From positions 1-64,000 of the forward strand of contig JBECUI020000033.1 of assembly GCA_040954595.2 (NCBI GenBank): 64,000 bases of DNA, read 5' to 3'. A program made the translations under genes and the position numbers. Under the pieces are notes generated by a model. The model was not told the DNA's origin and ran no database searches. It was given only the letters and a program-made list of their open reading frames with translations. Source of the stretch: Balanoglossus misakiensis. Taxonomy: Eukaryota > Hemichordata. This document shows positions 1 to 9,849 of the stretch, piece after piece (the stretch's first letter is position 1; the number at the start of each line of letters is the position of its first letter).

Positions 1-189
1 CATATTATCACAAAAAAACGTGAAATATGTGTTTTTTGTGAATGAAGGTATATAATAAAACTTAGTTATTGTATAAATCTAAGGTTTTCTTGCGCATAGA
101 GGAATGATGTTTTCCTCTTTGTTTACAACCTACAATTTAATTTTCTGTCTTGACTAAACGATTCTATCAGGACAAGGAGGAAGCAGAAT

Positions 190-3100
190 ATGAATAAGCG
201 AATTGCAATGTTGGGAGAGCGAAATTTCTATTATTCGTCTTTTTTTCGAGGTTTTGTTGTTTTAGGAATTTTCGTGTTAGCCATTTTTTCCTGCGATACG
301 GGAGTGAAAACCAACATCACCGGGACTTTGACCTATGGTCAGGATGGTCAGAAGATCGAAATTGATGGGAAAATCGGTGGAAGCGTAGCACCGCAATGGG
401 AGGGGTTGATTGAGAATCAGTCCTATATTTACTCTATTAGCCCAGAGCCGGTGGAGGGTATGGTCTTTTACCAAGAGACGGGCATTCTAAGCATCGGTAC
501 CACGGTGCCTGCCGGTGATTATTCTTATACCATTACGGCCGAGGGTACAGGTAGTTATACGGGAACAATAACGGCGAGTTTAAGCATTACCGTTACTTCG
601 GAGATTACCGGAACATTCTCTTATCAGAGTCTCACTATCGAAAGGGGTACAACTGCCAGTGTCGATCCTGAATGGACAGGGCAGGATGATGTGAATCAGA
701 CCCTTAGCTACAGCATCAGTCCTGATTTGTCGGCGGGTATGTCTTTGGACGTGGCGAGTGGTAGGATAACTCTTGAGGACAGCGTGGCCGTTGACAATTA
801 TTCCTATACCGTTACGGCCGGGGGTACAGGTAGTTATACGGGATCAATAACGGCGAGTTTAAGCATTACCGTTACCTCTGCTCTTCCTTCGGAGATTACC
901 GGAACATTCTCTTACAGTGAGATCAGTGCCGAATACGGTTCCTCCACAGCATCCATGACCAGCCCCGTATGGCAAGATCAGAGCGATGCCAGCCAGACCG
1001 TCAGTTACAGCATTGACCCTGCCCCTGAGGCTGGCATAACCTTTGCCCAAGACACTGGCGTTTTGACTCTGGAAGGCAATGCTGCTGTGTCAGCTGGTTC
1101 TTATAACTATACCGTTACGGCCGCGGGTACAGGTAGTTATACGGGATCAATAACGGCGAGTTTAAGCATTACCGTTACCTCTGCGATGATTACCGGAACA
1201 TTCTCTTACAGTGAGATCAGTGCCGAATACGGTTCCTCCACAGCATCCATGACCAGCCCCGTATGGCAAGATCAGAGCGATGCCAGCCAGACCGTCAGTT
1301 ACAGCATTGACCCTGCCCTTGAGGCTGGTATAACCTTTGCCCAAGACACTGGCGTTTTGACTCTGGAAGGCAATGCTGCTGTGTCAGCTGGTTCTTATAC
1401 CTATACCGTTACGGCCGCGGGTACAGGTAGTTATACGGGATCAATAACGGCGAGTTTAAGCATTACCGTTACCTCTGCGATGATTACCGGAACATTCTCT
1501 TATCAGAGTCTCACTATCGCAAGGGGTACAACTGCCAGTGTCGATCCTGAATGGACAGGGCAGACTGATGTGAATCAGACCCCTTAGCTACAGCATCAGT
1601 CCTGATTTGTCGGCGGGTATGACTTTGGGACGTGGCGAGTGGTAGGATAACTCTTGAGGACAGCGTGGCCGTTGACAATTATATCTATACCGTTACGGCC
1701 GCGGGTACAGGTAGTTATGCGGGATCAATAACGGCGAGTTTAAGCATTACCGTTACCTCTGCGATGATTACCGGAACATTCTCTTACAGTGAGATCAGTG
1801 CCGAATACGGTTCCTCCACAGCATCCATGACCAGCCCCGTATGGCAAGATCAGAGCGAAGTCAGCCAGACCGTCAGTTACAGCATTGCCCCTGCCCTTGA
1901 GGCTGGCATAACCTTTGCCCAAGACACTGGCGTTTTGACTCTGGAAGGCAATGCTGCTGTGTCAGCTGGTTCTTATACCTATACAGTTACGGCTGCGGGT
2001 ACAGGTAGTTATGCGGGATCAATAACGGCGAGTTTAAGGATTACCGTTACCTCTGCGATGATTACCGGAACATTCTCTTACAGTGAGATCAGTGCCGAAT
2101 ACGGTTCCTCCACAGCATCCATGACCAGCCCCGTATGGCAAGATCAGAGCGATGCCAGCCAGACCGTCAGTTACAGCATTGCCCCTGCCCCTGAGGCTGG
2201 CATAACCTTTGCCCAAGACACTGGCGTTTTGACTCTGGAAGGCAATGCTGCTGTGTCAGCTGGTTCTTATACCTATACAGTTACGGCTGCGGGTACAGGT
2301 AGTTATGCGGGATCAATAACGGCGAGTTTAAGCATTACCGTTACCTCTGCGATGATTACCGGAACATTCTCTTACAGTGAGATCAGTGCCGAATACGGTT
2401 CCTCCACAGCATCCATGACCAGCCCCGTATGGCAAGATCAGAGCGATGCCAGCCAGACCGTCAGTTACAGCATTGCCCCTGCCCCTGAGGCTGGCATAAC
2501 CTTTGCCCAAGACACTGGCGTTTTGACTCTGGAAGGCAATGCTGCTGTGTCAGCTGGTTCTTATACCTATACCGTTACGGCCGCGGGTACAGGTAGTTAT
2601 GCGGGAACAATAACGGCGAGTTTAAGCATTACCGTTACCTCTGCGATGATTACCGGAACATTCTCTTACAGTGAGATCAGTGCCGAATACGGTTCCTCCA
2701 CAGCATCCATGACCAGCCCCGTATGGCAAGATCAGAGCGATGCCAGCCAGACCGTCAGTTACAGCATTGCCCTGCCCCTGAGGCTGGCATAACCTTTGCC
2801 CAAGACACTGGCGTTTTGACTCTGGCAGGCAATGCTGCTGTGTCAGCTGGTTCTTATACCTATACAGTTACGGCCGAGGGTACAGGTAGTTATACGGGAA
2901 CAATAACGTCAGACCTTACCCTAGTGATAACCAAGATTGACATTAGCAGTGCCTCCATGGGCTATGTCGTTGACGAGGCCTATCTTATTGACACAGCTCT
3001 TGAACTGCCTTTCTCGACGGGAGATATCCCTCAAGATGCGGAGCTTAGCTATAGCGTTACTCCGGACTTACCGACAGGCTTAGGTTTTGAGAAAGATGGT

Positions 3101-3916
3101 GCTGGAAATGTTATAAGCGGTAAAATACTAGGCACGCCTACAGCTAGTACAAGCACAGGTAATAATGCTTTCACCATTACAGTAAGCGGCAGCGGGAATT
3201 ATACCGGAAGTGTGGATCTGCCCATTACTCTGAAAGTATTGCTTAGCATTGACTATGGTACTAGGGCCTACATAGTAGGTGCAGCTGATCTTTATTTTGC
3301 GGGGGCTTTAACAATTCCTAAGGTTGTAACTCTCGTCGGCAGCAGCAATGAAGAAAGAATAGTAACAGCTATTCCAGATAGGAGATTCGAAGTTTTTCAA
3401 AGCTTAACAGCAGTTACCCTTCCGGACTCTATTACGAACATTGGGGAACGAGCCTTTTCCGGATGTACTGCTCTAACGCAAATTAGCCTTCCGGACTCTA
3501 TTACGACAATAGGGGAGGGAGCCTTTGGAAATACCGCTTTAAGCAGTGTTGTTCTCCCACGCTACTTGGAGACTATTGCGCCCATTCTTTTCCTTAATAC
3601 TCGACTAACATCAGTCACATTCCCTGAAACTCTTAAGACCATTGGTTCTAGTGCTTTCAAGGATGTGGTTACTCTAACGTCAATTACACTTCCTGAGTCC
3701 ATCGAGGGCATAGGCGATAACGCTTTTCATGGCGCTTCCATGCTAAGCTTGGTGCGGATAGAAGCTACCTCAGCTCCGGCCCTGCTAGGATCAGGAGTGA
3801 CTTTCTTCGAGATCGCTGATAACCCCGTACTGGAAATACCTTCTAGTTCAGAGAACTATCCTGCTGCTAATGAGTGGTGGGGTGGTGCTCAATGGACTAC
3901 TGTGAGGACTTTCTAA
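190..3916 (+). CDS. Giant surface lipoprotein A: Ig-like tandem repeats plus BspA-type LRR (frameshifted)
   Basis: Probable outer-surface lipoprotein, about 1240 aa once frames are joined. The start at 190 has an AGGAGG ribosome site nine bases upstream. Residues 1-35 form a signal peptide ending in AIFSC, a spirochaete-like lipobox. Residues about 38-135 are a divergent Ig/cadherin-like unit, followed by two type-A units and six nearly identical 98-aa type-B units, each ending with a GTGSY-GxITASLSITVTS pattern. A different Ig-like domain follows, then five or so LRR_5 repeats of the LPDSIxxIGxxAF kind (about 3400-3760). Three single-base shifts break the frame: an extra C near 1581, an extra G near 1628, and a missing C near 2770, each obvious by comparison with sister repeat copies. 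Binding or adhesion is a family-based guess. Repeat number may vary between strains. Confidence 0.75.
606..2930 (+). repeat. Tandem array of about 294-bp Ig-like coding repeats
   Basis: Inside lipoprotein A. Two type-A units (motif SYQSLTI, starting about 606 and 1490) and six type-B units (motif SYSEISAEYGSS, starting about 899, 1190, 1768, 2062, 2356 and 2650). The later B units are exactly 294 bp apart and nearly identical in DNA, which points to recent expansion or gene conversion. Assembly collapse or expansion is possible in such an array. Confidence 0.9.
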
Positions 3917-3962
3917 CAGCGTCTTGTTCTATAAGCCGTATTGGGGGAGATAGGAGTTGTAA

Positions 3963-3986
3963 AAACGATAAGAAAAATCTTCTTTT
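3963..3986 (+). repeat. Dispersed CGATAAGAA motif, copy 1 (diverged)
   Basis: Variant of a short motif found at least six times in the window (core CGATAAGAAGAATCTG). This copy reads AACGATAAGAAAAATCTTC and lies between the stop of lipoprotein A and its downstream hairpin. Confidence 0.5.
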
Positions 3987-4008
3987 ATGTGTTCGGTTCC
4001 TAAGCTAG

Positions 4009-4047
4009 GCTTTCCGGGGTTTTATATAAACCCAAACCCCGGAAAGC
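4009..4047. terminator. Perfect 14-bp hairpin between convergent genes
   Basis: GCTTTCCGGGGTTT pairs perfectly with AAACCCCGGAAAGC across an 11-base loop. It lies between lipoprotein A (+) and the EamA remnant (-), so it could end both transcripts. There is no long U-tract, which is also true of other convergent-gene hairpins in this window. Confidence 0.65.
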
Positions 4048-4164
4048 TCCCTTCAACTTCCCTAATGTAGTTTTAAAAGGACTAATCGTTTCCCCTTTGC
4101 CTAAGCTCCCAGTCTCCCTATTTTTCCTTATGGGCTCTTGTTGAGTTTGTGCTTTGTTCTGTAT

Positions 4165-4819
4165 CTAGAAGGCTATTGAAGTGCTGAAGATTGCCAAGTA
4201 AATAATTGTGCCGAGCCCTTGCGATTGTATCGGGAACTTAGGGGGCTTAAAGAGATTGCCAACAAGAGAAAATAGTGTAGCAAATAGAAATTGTAGAAAA
4301 ACGATTTTATTAAGGTCGACTTTATGTTCTTGGACATACAATCCAACGAAGTAGATATGAAATGCAACTAGAAGGGCACATAATAGTGTTGGCAGATCCC
4401 CTTTGTTCAGTGCATCCCACCCCTCTATTGTTAGGAAACCTATGCCAGTTATGGTCAGCAATACCGATACAATGATTGACGGTTTTAAGGAGCGTTTGCT
4501 GAGTAAACAGTGAATAAAGGGTGTCATAACGACGTTAGAAGAAGTGAGGAATGCGTTTTTTGATATTGTGGTGAATTGTAGCCCAATTGTTTGTAGCATA
4601 AATTCGATGCGAAGAAAGAACCCTAATACTATGCTTGTGCATAGAGCATGCTTAAGGTTAGCAATTTTTATATTGGACAATGTAGGAGACAAAGGTAGCA
4701 AGAGCAAGACGCATGGTTGTGATAAACATCGGAGGAAGTCCTGTATCCAGAGCGATGCGGGTAAAAACAAACCCTGTTCCCCATGTCAACGCTACAATAA
4801 AAAGGCTTGCTTCAGTCAT
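4165..4819 (-). pseudogene. EamA/DMT-family membrane transporter, decayed
   Basis: Remnant of a drug/metabolite-type (EamA) inner-membrane transporter. Translation from ATG 4819 begins MTEASLFIVALTWGTGFVFT, the usual first EamA helix, then shifts frame near 4680 into a second stretch with GLQFTTISKNAFLTSSNVVM, typical of the family. The reading frame stops at a TAG (4165-4167) immediately before codons for IQNKAQ, where EamA proteins normally continue into the last two helices; a further shift leads to an STRA-like fragment before all similarity is lost. One frameshift plus an in-frame stop plus a missing C-terminus suggests real decay rather than one read error. Substrate unknown. Confidence 0.65.
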
Positions 4820-4926
4820 ACATGCTTACTCTCGTTTGTTGTGGAACTATAGAATTCTCCACAGATTCTATACTGAAAATGCCCTTGCTTTGAGAGTAGG
4901 GAGTCTTTTCTTGTACTGTTTTGGAA

Positions 4927-5802
4927 CTACTTTTTGACTAGGGCTTGGACGGTATGCTTCAGTAAACTGGCATCGTTGGTACAGACAGCAACTAAATCTA
5001 TGGCTTTGTCTAGATCCGTAGTGCAATAGAACATGTCGTTGATTCCATATTTTTCAATAAAATTCTTGGTGGTTATGTGATGTCTATTTCTTATAAAATT
5101 CTTTCTTAGTTTACCTAGAACGGGTTCTGGTAAGAATTTTTTTGCTAGTGATCGAATTAAGGACTGCTTCCTCGCAGCTATACGTGTTTGCTCAAGTCGG
5201 TTTTTTTCAATTGAGTAGAGTGGCTCTTTTGCGAAACATCCAATAACCTGGACCTCCGGGAAATAGGTAGTTAACAGAGAGTAAAGCTCGGAATGGGTAA
5301 ATTCATGAACATGGAATGGATTCCATGGCTTCATTCCTGGATCTAATCTGAGCCGTGCATTGGGGGTAGCTAGAATAGCAATTCCTGAGGAGGAAAGTAC
5401 CCTGGTTATCTCGCTAAGGTATACATCATAGTCGACAATGTGCTCAATGACCTGCAAACTCGTAATGAAATCGAATTTCTCATTTTCGAATGGGAGATTT
5501 TTCCCATCCACCAGTTGGAAATCTATCTCTTCATTATAGTAAAGCTCTTGTGCATACGATATGGATTGTTGCGAGACATCGACAGCAACGACTTGTTTGG
5601 CTGTATTAGAGAGTATTGCACTACCGTAGCCTGTATTGCATCCCAGGTCTAGAACAATTTTCCCTTCGGTCTGCTTGGCTATTTGAGTATAGGCAAACTT
5701 GTACATTAAATGTGTCGTATAGTCCTCTTGGGTTTGTGTTTTGCCATCGATGAGCCAATGTTTTTCTGCTTGATATTTGATATTTTCTTCGTGTGTACGC
5801 AT
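4927..5802 (-). CDS. SAM-dependent class I methyltransferase
   Basis: 291-aa cytosolic methyltransferase of the Methyltransf_11 type. SAM-binding motif I is VLDLGCNTGYG at residues 50-60, followed by an acidic residue at the end of strand 2 (VVAVDVS) and by motif IEHIVDYDVYLSEI near residue 125. The C-terminal third (residues about 190-291) is basic and not recognised. The start at 5802 has an AAGGA ribosome site. It stands alone, facing away from the HD-domain gene. Similar proteins often sit in sugar or polysaccharide loci, but nothing around it fixes a substrate. Confidence 0.8.
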   Translation of the reverse strand: MRTHEENIKYQAEKHWLIDGKTQTQEDYTTHLMYKFAYTQIAKQTEGKIVLDLGCNTGYGSAILSNTAKQVVAVDVSQQSISYAQELYYNEEIDFQLVDGKNLPFENEKFDFITSLQVIEHIVDYDVYLSEITRVLSSSGIAILATPNARLRLDPGMKPWNPFHVHEFTHSELYSLLTTYFPEVQVIGCFAKEPLYSIEKNRLEQTRIAARKQSLIRSLAKKFLPEPVLGKLRKNFIRNRHHITTKNFIEKYGINDMFYCTTDLDKAIDLVAVCTNDASLLKHTVQALVKK

Positions 5803-5848
5803 ATGAAGTTTCCTTTAGAGTTTGTACCTGTATAGTATTATGCTTCAA

Positions 5849-6211
5849 GCAATCCAGTCAAGAAGGTTGTAAATAGAGATACAAATCAAGAAGGTTGAAA
5901 ATAGAGACATAAATTCTGCCTCTATTCATGGGGTGTTTTAGATCTACATGATCTGGTCCTCAGGATACTTCCTGTCGGTATAATCTCGGTATTGGATAAG
6001 CAATCTGTACTCAACAAATTGGCAAAAAATTAGAGATGACATTGACAAATTTGCGGGTCCCTAGAGGCTTACCTGGCATTTCTCTTAGCAGCCATGTCTT
6101 CCTGATAAGCGATTTATGACTCCTGAGGGGAATCGTTCTCCATTCTGTCATAGACTTGAAAAGTCTCTAGGGTGTAGGCTTAAAAAGAAATTTCTGGAAG
6201 TGGAGTCCTTG
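5849..6211. other. Intergenic region between divergent genes
   Basis: About 360 bases between the methyltransferase (-) and the HD-domain gene (+). Apart from the 28-bp duplication it holds no convincing gene. A longer in-frame start for the HD gene at 6116 is possible but lacks a ribosome site and family-like sequence. Confidence 0.5.
5858..5913. repeat. 28-bp tandem duplication
   Basis: Two adjacent imperfect copies (5858-5885 and 5886-5913), each starting TCAAGAAGGTTG and followed by AAATAGAGA, upstream of the methyltransferase gene. No function is evident. Confidence 0.7.
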
Positions 6212-6781
6212 ATGAAAACACCTAGGTTAAAAGAAGCCCAAGAGCTTTTGGAATGTTATGTCCAATCGGATAACCTGAGGGCACATAGTCGATTTGTTTC
6301 CGTGGTGATGGGGCATTTTGCACAACAAAGCGGAGCGGATGTTGAAAAATGGCAGGTTATCGGTCTGGTGCACGATTTGGATTGGGAAAAATTTCCTGAT
6401 CAACACTGCCATAAGACTGGAGAAATACTACGGGAGCAGGATTGGCCGGAAGATTATGTTCATGCTGTTATGAGTCATGGCTGGCAGATATGCACGGAGG
6501 TTGAGCCAGTGCATTATATGGAGAAGGTTCTCTATGCTATTGATGAGCTTACAGGGTTTCTGGTGGCGGTTGCCTTGGTCCGGCCTTCCAAGTCTCTTTT
6601 GGATGTTAAGTTGAGTTCGGTAAGGAAGAAATGGAAGGTAATGAACTTTGCTGCCGGGGCTAACCGCAGCGTTATTGAAAGGGGAGCTGCCATGGTGGAA
6701 CGCCCACTGAATGATTTAATAGAGGAGACCTTAACGGCCATGCAATCCATTGCCGCTGAAGTTGGGCTAGCTGGGGAGTGA
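6212..6781 (+). CDS. HD-domain protein, putative metal-dependent phosphohydrolase
   Basis: 189-aa protein starting MKTPRLKEAQELLE. The start at 6212 is preferred over an in-frame upstream one at 6116 because TGGAG lies six bases before it and the upstream codons look unlike coding sequence. HD-superfamily metal ligands are visible: RAHSRFV, then VHDLDWEKFPD, and later MSHGW. Proteins of this size and layout (HDIG-type) are predicted nucleotide or phosphate-ester hydrolases; the substrate cannot be read from sequence. Monocistronic. Confidence 0.7.
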   Translation: MKTPRLKEAQELLECYVQSDNLRAHSRFVSVVMGHFAQQSGADVEKWQVIGLVHDLDWEKFPDQHCHKTGEILREQDWPEDYVHAVMSHGWQICTEVEPVHYMEKVLYAIDELTGFLVAVALVRPSKSLLDVKLSSVRKKWKVMNFAAGANRSVIERGAAMVERPLNDLIEETLTAMQSIAAEVGLAGE

Positions 6782-7072
6782 ATGAGGTTCTGCTTTGTGT
6801 TGGGGAGGCTAAGGTTTTGGTTATGGTATTGCTTTATTGAAAAACCAGCAGTTTTCTTGTGGTACGGGCCACAATGGCGCCTGTAGGGATGGGGACAGCC
6901 CCGTTCCCCTCTAAAAGACTAGTCCAGGGGCAGTATTAAGGGGCAATAAGATATTTTCGGCCGGCACATTGGAATAGAGGTCGGCTAAGGTCAAGCATAA
7001 GTTCCTGTGCCAGGACGAGGGAATCGGGCATGTTTTATTCCTTCTACAAAAGGCGGGTTTTTGGAACTAACT

Positions 7073-7573
7073 CTATACGGGAATAACTTTTACAAAGGAA
7101 CAGGATCTTTTTGTACTGTCAAACTGTTCCAAGAGTATCTGGTTCCAGGCAGTCTTGCATGCATGGGGAGAGCCTGGTAGACAAATGACAATGGTTTTGT
7201 TTGCTAGACCGGCAATACAGGCAGATTGTATGGTGGAACTGCCAATCTCCTTATAAGAAATGCTGCGGAAAATCTCTCCAAATCCATCTATCGTTTTATC
7301 AAACAAGGGCCTAGCGGCAAAAACGGTTACGTCACTCTCGTAAAAGCCGGTTCCGCCAGTTGTTAGAATAGCATGCACTGCCGGGGAGGCAATCCATTTT
7401 GATAGGGTGGCCCGTATGTCATACACGTTGTCTCGTACAATCTCTTTATCGTGTAGTTTATGACCCGCTTCTTGAAGCGCCTTGACTAGAAAGCCACCTG
7501 AAGTGTCGTTTCCTTCGGTTCGGGTATCGGATATGGTCAGCACAGCCATGCTTAGGGGGATAAACTGTTCCAT
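7073..7573 (-). CDS. moaB: MoaB/MogA-family molybdenum cofactor protein
   Basis: 166-aa protein matching the length of MoaB (MPT_binding fold). It binds molybdopterin and, in MogA-type members, adenylylates it before metal insertion. TTGGTGFYESD at residues 71-81 is the conserved TTGGTG pterin-binding loop, and LPGSPHACKTAW near residue 140 is the conserved second motif. SDTR near residues 15-18 is also typical. No other molybdopterin genes are nearby. MoaB-type proteins can be inactive paralogues, so activity is uncertain. Confidence 0.8.
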   Translation of the reverse strand: MEQFIPLSMAVLTISDTRTEGNDTSGGFLVKALQEAGHKLHDKEIVRDNVYDIRATLSKWIASPAVHAILTTGGTGFYESDVTVFAARPLFDKTIDGFGEIFRSISYKEIGSSTIQSACIAGLANKTIVICLPGSPHACKTAWNQILLEQFDSTKRSCSFVKVIPV

Positions 7574-8005
7574 CTATTTTTTCTCCTCTTGTGAATTGTA
7601 ACGTTGTCTTGGTTGTTTATCTTAGCCTATGTTTCTGTGCATTGTGCACGGAAATAGCGTGTAGGGCAATCGACTGTCAAAACGATTAAGGGGAGTGCTT
7701 GTTTTTTAACTTATTAAAAGTTTTCTGTGTAAAAGGGTAAGAAAGGCTGAAGAGCTTCCTTAATGATGGAAGAGTTTTTAAAATATTATTTAAGGATTCT
7801 GGCTTCCCATGTGTCCAGCTTCTGCGGGGCAAACTATCCGTTCAGTTTGGCGCTCGCGTCAGGGATTGGAGGGGCGCCGAAGGCGGTCCGAAAGGACCGA
7901 TAGCCCCGCAAAGCCCGCCCGGACGCCCAAGAATCTGGGAAACATTTTTTCTATTTCAAGGTAATGTATGTGCCAGTTTTCTTTTCTAAGGGTTATTCTT
8001 TTGTT
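7574..8005. other. Intergenic region with structured element
   Basis: About 430 bases between moaB (-) and the phosphoribosyltransferase gene (+). Apart from the structured element at 7821-7930 it is AT-rich and no gene is seen. Confidence 0.5.
7821..7930. repeat. GC-rich structured intergenic element (candidate dispersed repeat or RNA)
   Basis: A GC-rich island between AT-rich flanks. It contains nested complementary segments: GCGGGGC (7824-7830) with GCCCCGC (7903-7909), a GGTCC-GAAA-GGACC hairpin (7885-7898) with a GNRA-type tetraloop, and a CGCC-GAA-GGCG hairpin (about 7875-7885). The end reads GGACGCCC. The architecture looks like a multicopy palindromic element or a structured RNA; no protein can be read through it. 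Confidence 0.5.
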
Positions 8006-8421
8006 ATGAATTCTTTTCTAAGTATCAGTTTGGATGAGATGATGGCCCGATTCGAAGTAGGCTCGATGGTTCTTTTGATTTGGTGGTGGGAATAGAGAGG
8101 GGGGGGCTGCTGCCTGCCTATTTGGCTTCTCGTTGGCTCCAGATTCCTCTGGGAAGTCTGAGTATTGCTTTCCGGGACGAAATGCATAGGACTGTGTACC
8201 CCCAGCCGAAACTTCTTGCTTCTCTGCCGATGAGTGTTCGGGGAAAGCGTGTTTTGCTTTGTGATGATGTGGTGAATACCGGGGAAACTTTCCGCTGTGC
8301 TTTTGCCGAGCTGGGGGAGGCTGCTTCTCTTACTACCTTGGTAGTTTCAGGGGATGCCGATATCAGCCTTTTTGGACCCCACAAACAGTGTATACGCTGG
8401 CCTTGGGAAAGGGTGCTTTAG
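8006..8421 (+). CDS. Phosphoribosyltransferase-like protein (frameshifted)
   Basis: Type I phosphoribosyltransferase fold, about 138 aa. The hallmark PRPP-binding loop VLLCDDVVNTGETF is intact, as is the N-terminal LVVGIERGGLLPA strand-loop typical of COG2236-like enzymes. Translation from ATG 8006 (MNSFLSISLDEMMARFEVGS) runs into a stop near 8092; the conserved part lies one frame away, so one base has been lost or gained around 8060-8075. It probably acts in purine salvage or is a regulator; the acceptor base is unknown. It ends 39 bases before msrA and may be co-transcribed with it. Confidence 0.65.
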
Positions 8422-8460
8422 TTCTCTATTTGTATTTCTGCGGTTTCAGGAGGAAGGTTT

Positions 8461-8979
8461 ATGAATGCGTCTATTGTTCTGGGTGGTGGATGTTTTTGGT
8501 GCGTCGAGGCGGTTTATGTCCGTGTGAAAGGGGTTACTTCGGTAGAACCAGGTTATGCGGGGGGACAGAGCGTTTACCCGACTTATAAGGATGTCTGTTC
8601 TGGTAGAACTGGTCATGCCGAGGTGGTCCGTCTTGCCTACGATTCCCAAATTGTGCCTCTTTCTAAGCTTTTGTCGATTTTTTGGCTTGCTCACGATCCT
8701 ACGACTCTTAACCGTCAGGGAAATGATCGGGGAACCCAATACCGTTCCATTATTTTCTATTCAAATGAGGTGCAGAGAAGCTGCGCTCAGGATTCTCGGG
8801 ATAGGTTGGTAGCGTTGGGAATTTATGAAAATCTTCCGGTTACGGAAATTCTTCCCTTGAAGCAGTTCTGGCCTGCCGAGGAGCAGCACAAAAACTATTT
8901 TGATCGTCACCGGCAGGAAGGGTATTGCCGCGTTGTTATTGAACCTAAACTTAAAAACTTGGATCTGTTGGAAAAATGA
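8461..8979 (+). CDS. msrA: Peptide methionine sulfoxide reductase MsrA
   Basis: 172-aa enzyme that reduces methionine-S-sulfoxide in proteins, a repair activity against oxidative damage. GCFWCVEAVY carries the catalytic cysteine (residue 11) followed by the FW pair that builds the methyl-binding pocket. GYAGG, YKDVCSGRTGHAEVV and the GNDRGTQYRS block are all standard. The length matches bacterial MsrA. An AGGAGGA ribosome site lies directly upstream of the ATG. It follows the phosphoribosyltransferase gene. Confidence 0.95.
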   Translation: MNASIVLGGGCFWCVEAVYVRVKGVTSVEPGYAGGQSVYPTYKDVCSGRTGHAEVVRLAYDSQIVPLSKLLSIFWLAHDPTTLNRQGNDRGTQYRSIIFYSNEVQRSCAQDSRDRLVALGIYENLPVTEILPLKQFWPAEEQHKNYFDRHRQEGYCRVVIEPKLKNLDLLEK

Positions 8980-9037
8980 TTTTTCTTGCTCATGCTTGTC
9001 AAATTTATAGGGAATAGGTAGAATTCTTTGAGATTGC

Positions 9038-9110
9038 GGGCGATTAACTCAGCGGCTAGAGTGCTACCTTCACACGGTAGAAGTCACTGGTTCAAGTCCA
9101 GTATCGCCCA
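9038..9110 (+). tRNA. tRNA-Val (anticodon CAC)
   Basis: Full cloverleaf: acceptor GGGCGAT pairs with ATCGCCC, D-arm CTCAGCGGCTAGAG, anticodon stem CTACC/GGTAG with loop TTCACAC (anticodon CAC), T-arm ACTGG-TTCAAGT-CCAGT, discriminator A. The 3' CCA is not encoded. Confidence 0.95.
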
Positions 9111-9306
9111 TGGTGATTTTTGGAGAGTGTGGTCCGGGTGCTGGTTTTTTAGTTGCTGGTTTGATGTTGGGTGTGATTCGTCTGGGGAAGGGGACTGTGT
9201 CTCATAAGGCAGGTTATGGGTCTTATTCTGTTGCCCCATGGATGAACTTGTAGGGGGAGAAGACGGTTTGTCCTAAGTTTTAGGGCCTTGGTTCTGTTGT
9301 TTCCTG

Positions 9307-9331
9307 AAACGATAAGAAGAATCTGCTTATC
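9307..9331 (+). repeat. Dispersed CGATAAGAAGAATCTG motif, copy 2
   Basis: Reads GAAACGATAAGAAG followed by AATCTGCTTATC. In this copy GATAAG and CTTATC make a small inverted repeat around the core. Confidence 0.6.
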
Positions 9332-9711
9332 AGGTCAGTTAAACTCCCGGTGCTTACTCTTAAAGGGGTGGTATTCAAGTAAGAGAAGTGGATTTTTCTT
9401 AACTTTTCTTTGATCTCATGCTTCCTTCAATAGTTTTTGTATCTCCGCTTCTCTGATGTCTGCCCATGCACAACACAAAGCTTTTATTCAGGTAGGGGCG
9501 GCTTATCCAATCCACCTGCTACCTGGATGTTTAGCCAGGAGGTGATGACTAGCGGGGCATCGCTGATCTTGTCCACTTTCTACGGAGTTGAGGGGTACGG
9601 TAGCGATACTAGTGCGTTGTTGTGGTACCCGATGGATTCCCTGTTTTTAGGTGGGTCTTGAGGTTTTTCAATTTTCATGGCTAGACTCTGATACTGTTTT
9701 CCAGCATAATT

Positions 9712-9741
9712 TTTCAAAATAATTATAGAATTATTTTGAAA
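9712..9741. promoter_or_regulatory. AT-rich perfect hairpin upstream of lipoprotein B
   Basis: TTTCAAAATAATT pairs perfectly with AATTATTTTGAAA across a 4-base ATAG loop, about 110 bases before the start of lipoprotein B. It could be an operator for a dimeric regulator, a leader hairpin, or a terminator of upstream transcription. Confidence 0.55.
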
Positions 9742-9849
9742 GTGAATTATTATATCTAATAAATACAAGAGAAACTATTGTCCAGTGACTTAAGATTGTA
9801 AGTAGCTTCGTGTATGGGGAATAGGGAGCAAGTAAGGGGGTAACAGTTT

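Larger units (their letters stand above)
9111..9849. other. Long intergenic region upstream of lipoprotein B
   Basis: About 740 bases between tRNA-Val and lipoprotein B. It contains one copy of the CGATAAGAAGAATCTG motif (9307-9331) and a 13-bp AT-rich hairpin (9712-9741). Short open frames exist but none has family-like sequence or a good ribosome site. Confidence 0.5.

Noticed and set aside
859-2510. Series of 60-aa minus-strand open frames spaced by 294 bp
   Set aside because: They are the reverse-strand shadow of the lipoprotein A repeats.
190-3916. Phase variation of lipoprotein A by homopolymer slippage
   Set aside because: The broken runs are only three to five bases long, and similar breaks occur in housekeeping genes, so sequencing error explains them better.
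9437-9661. 74-aa open frame upstream of lipoprotein B
   Set aside because: No ribosome site, no domain pattern, and mixed composition typical of non-coding DNA.
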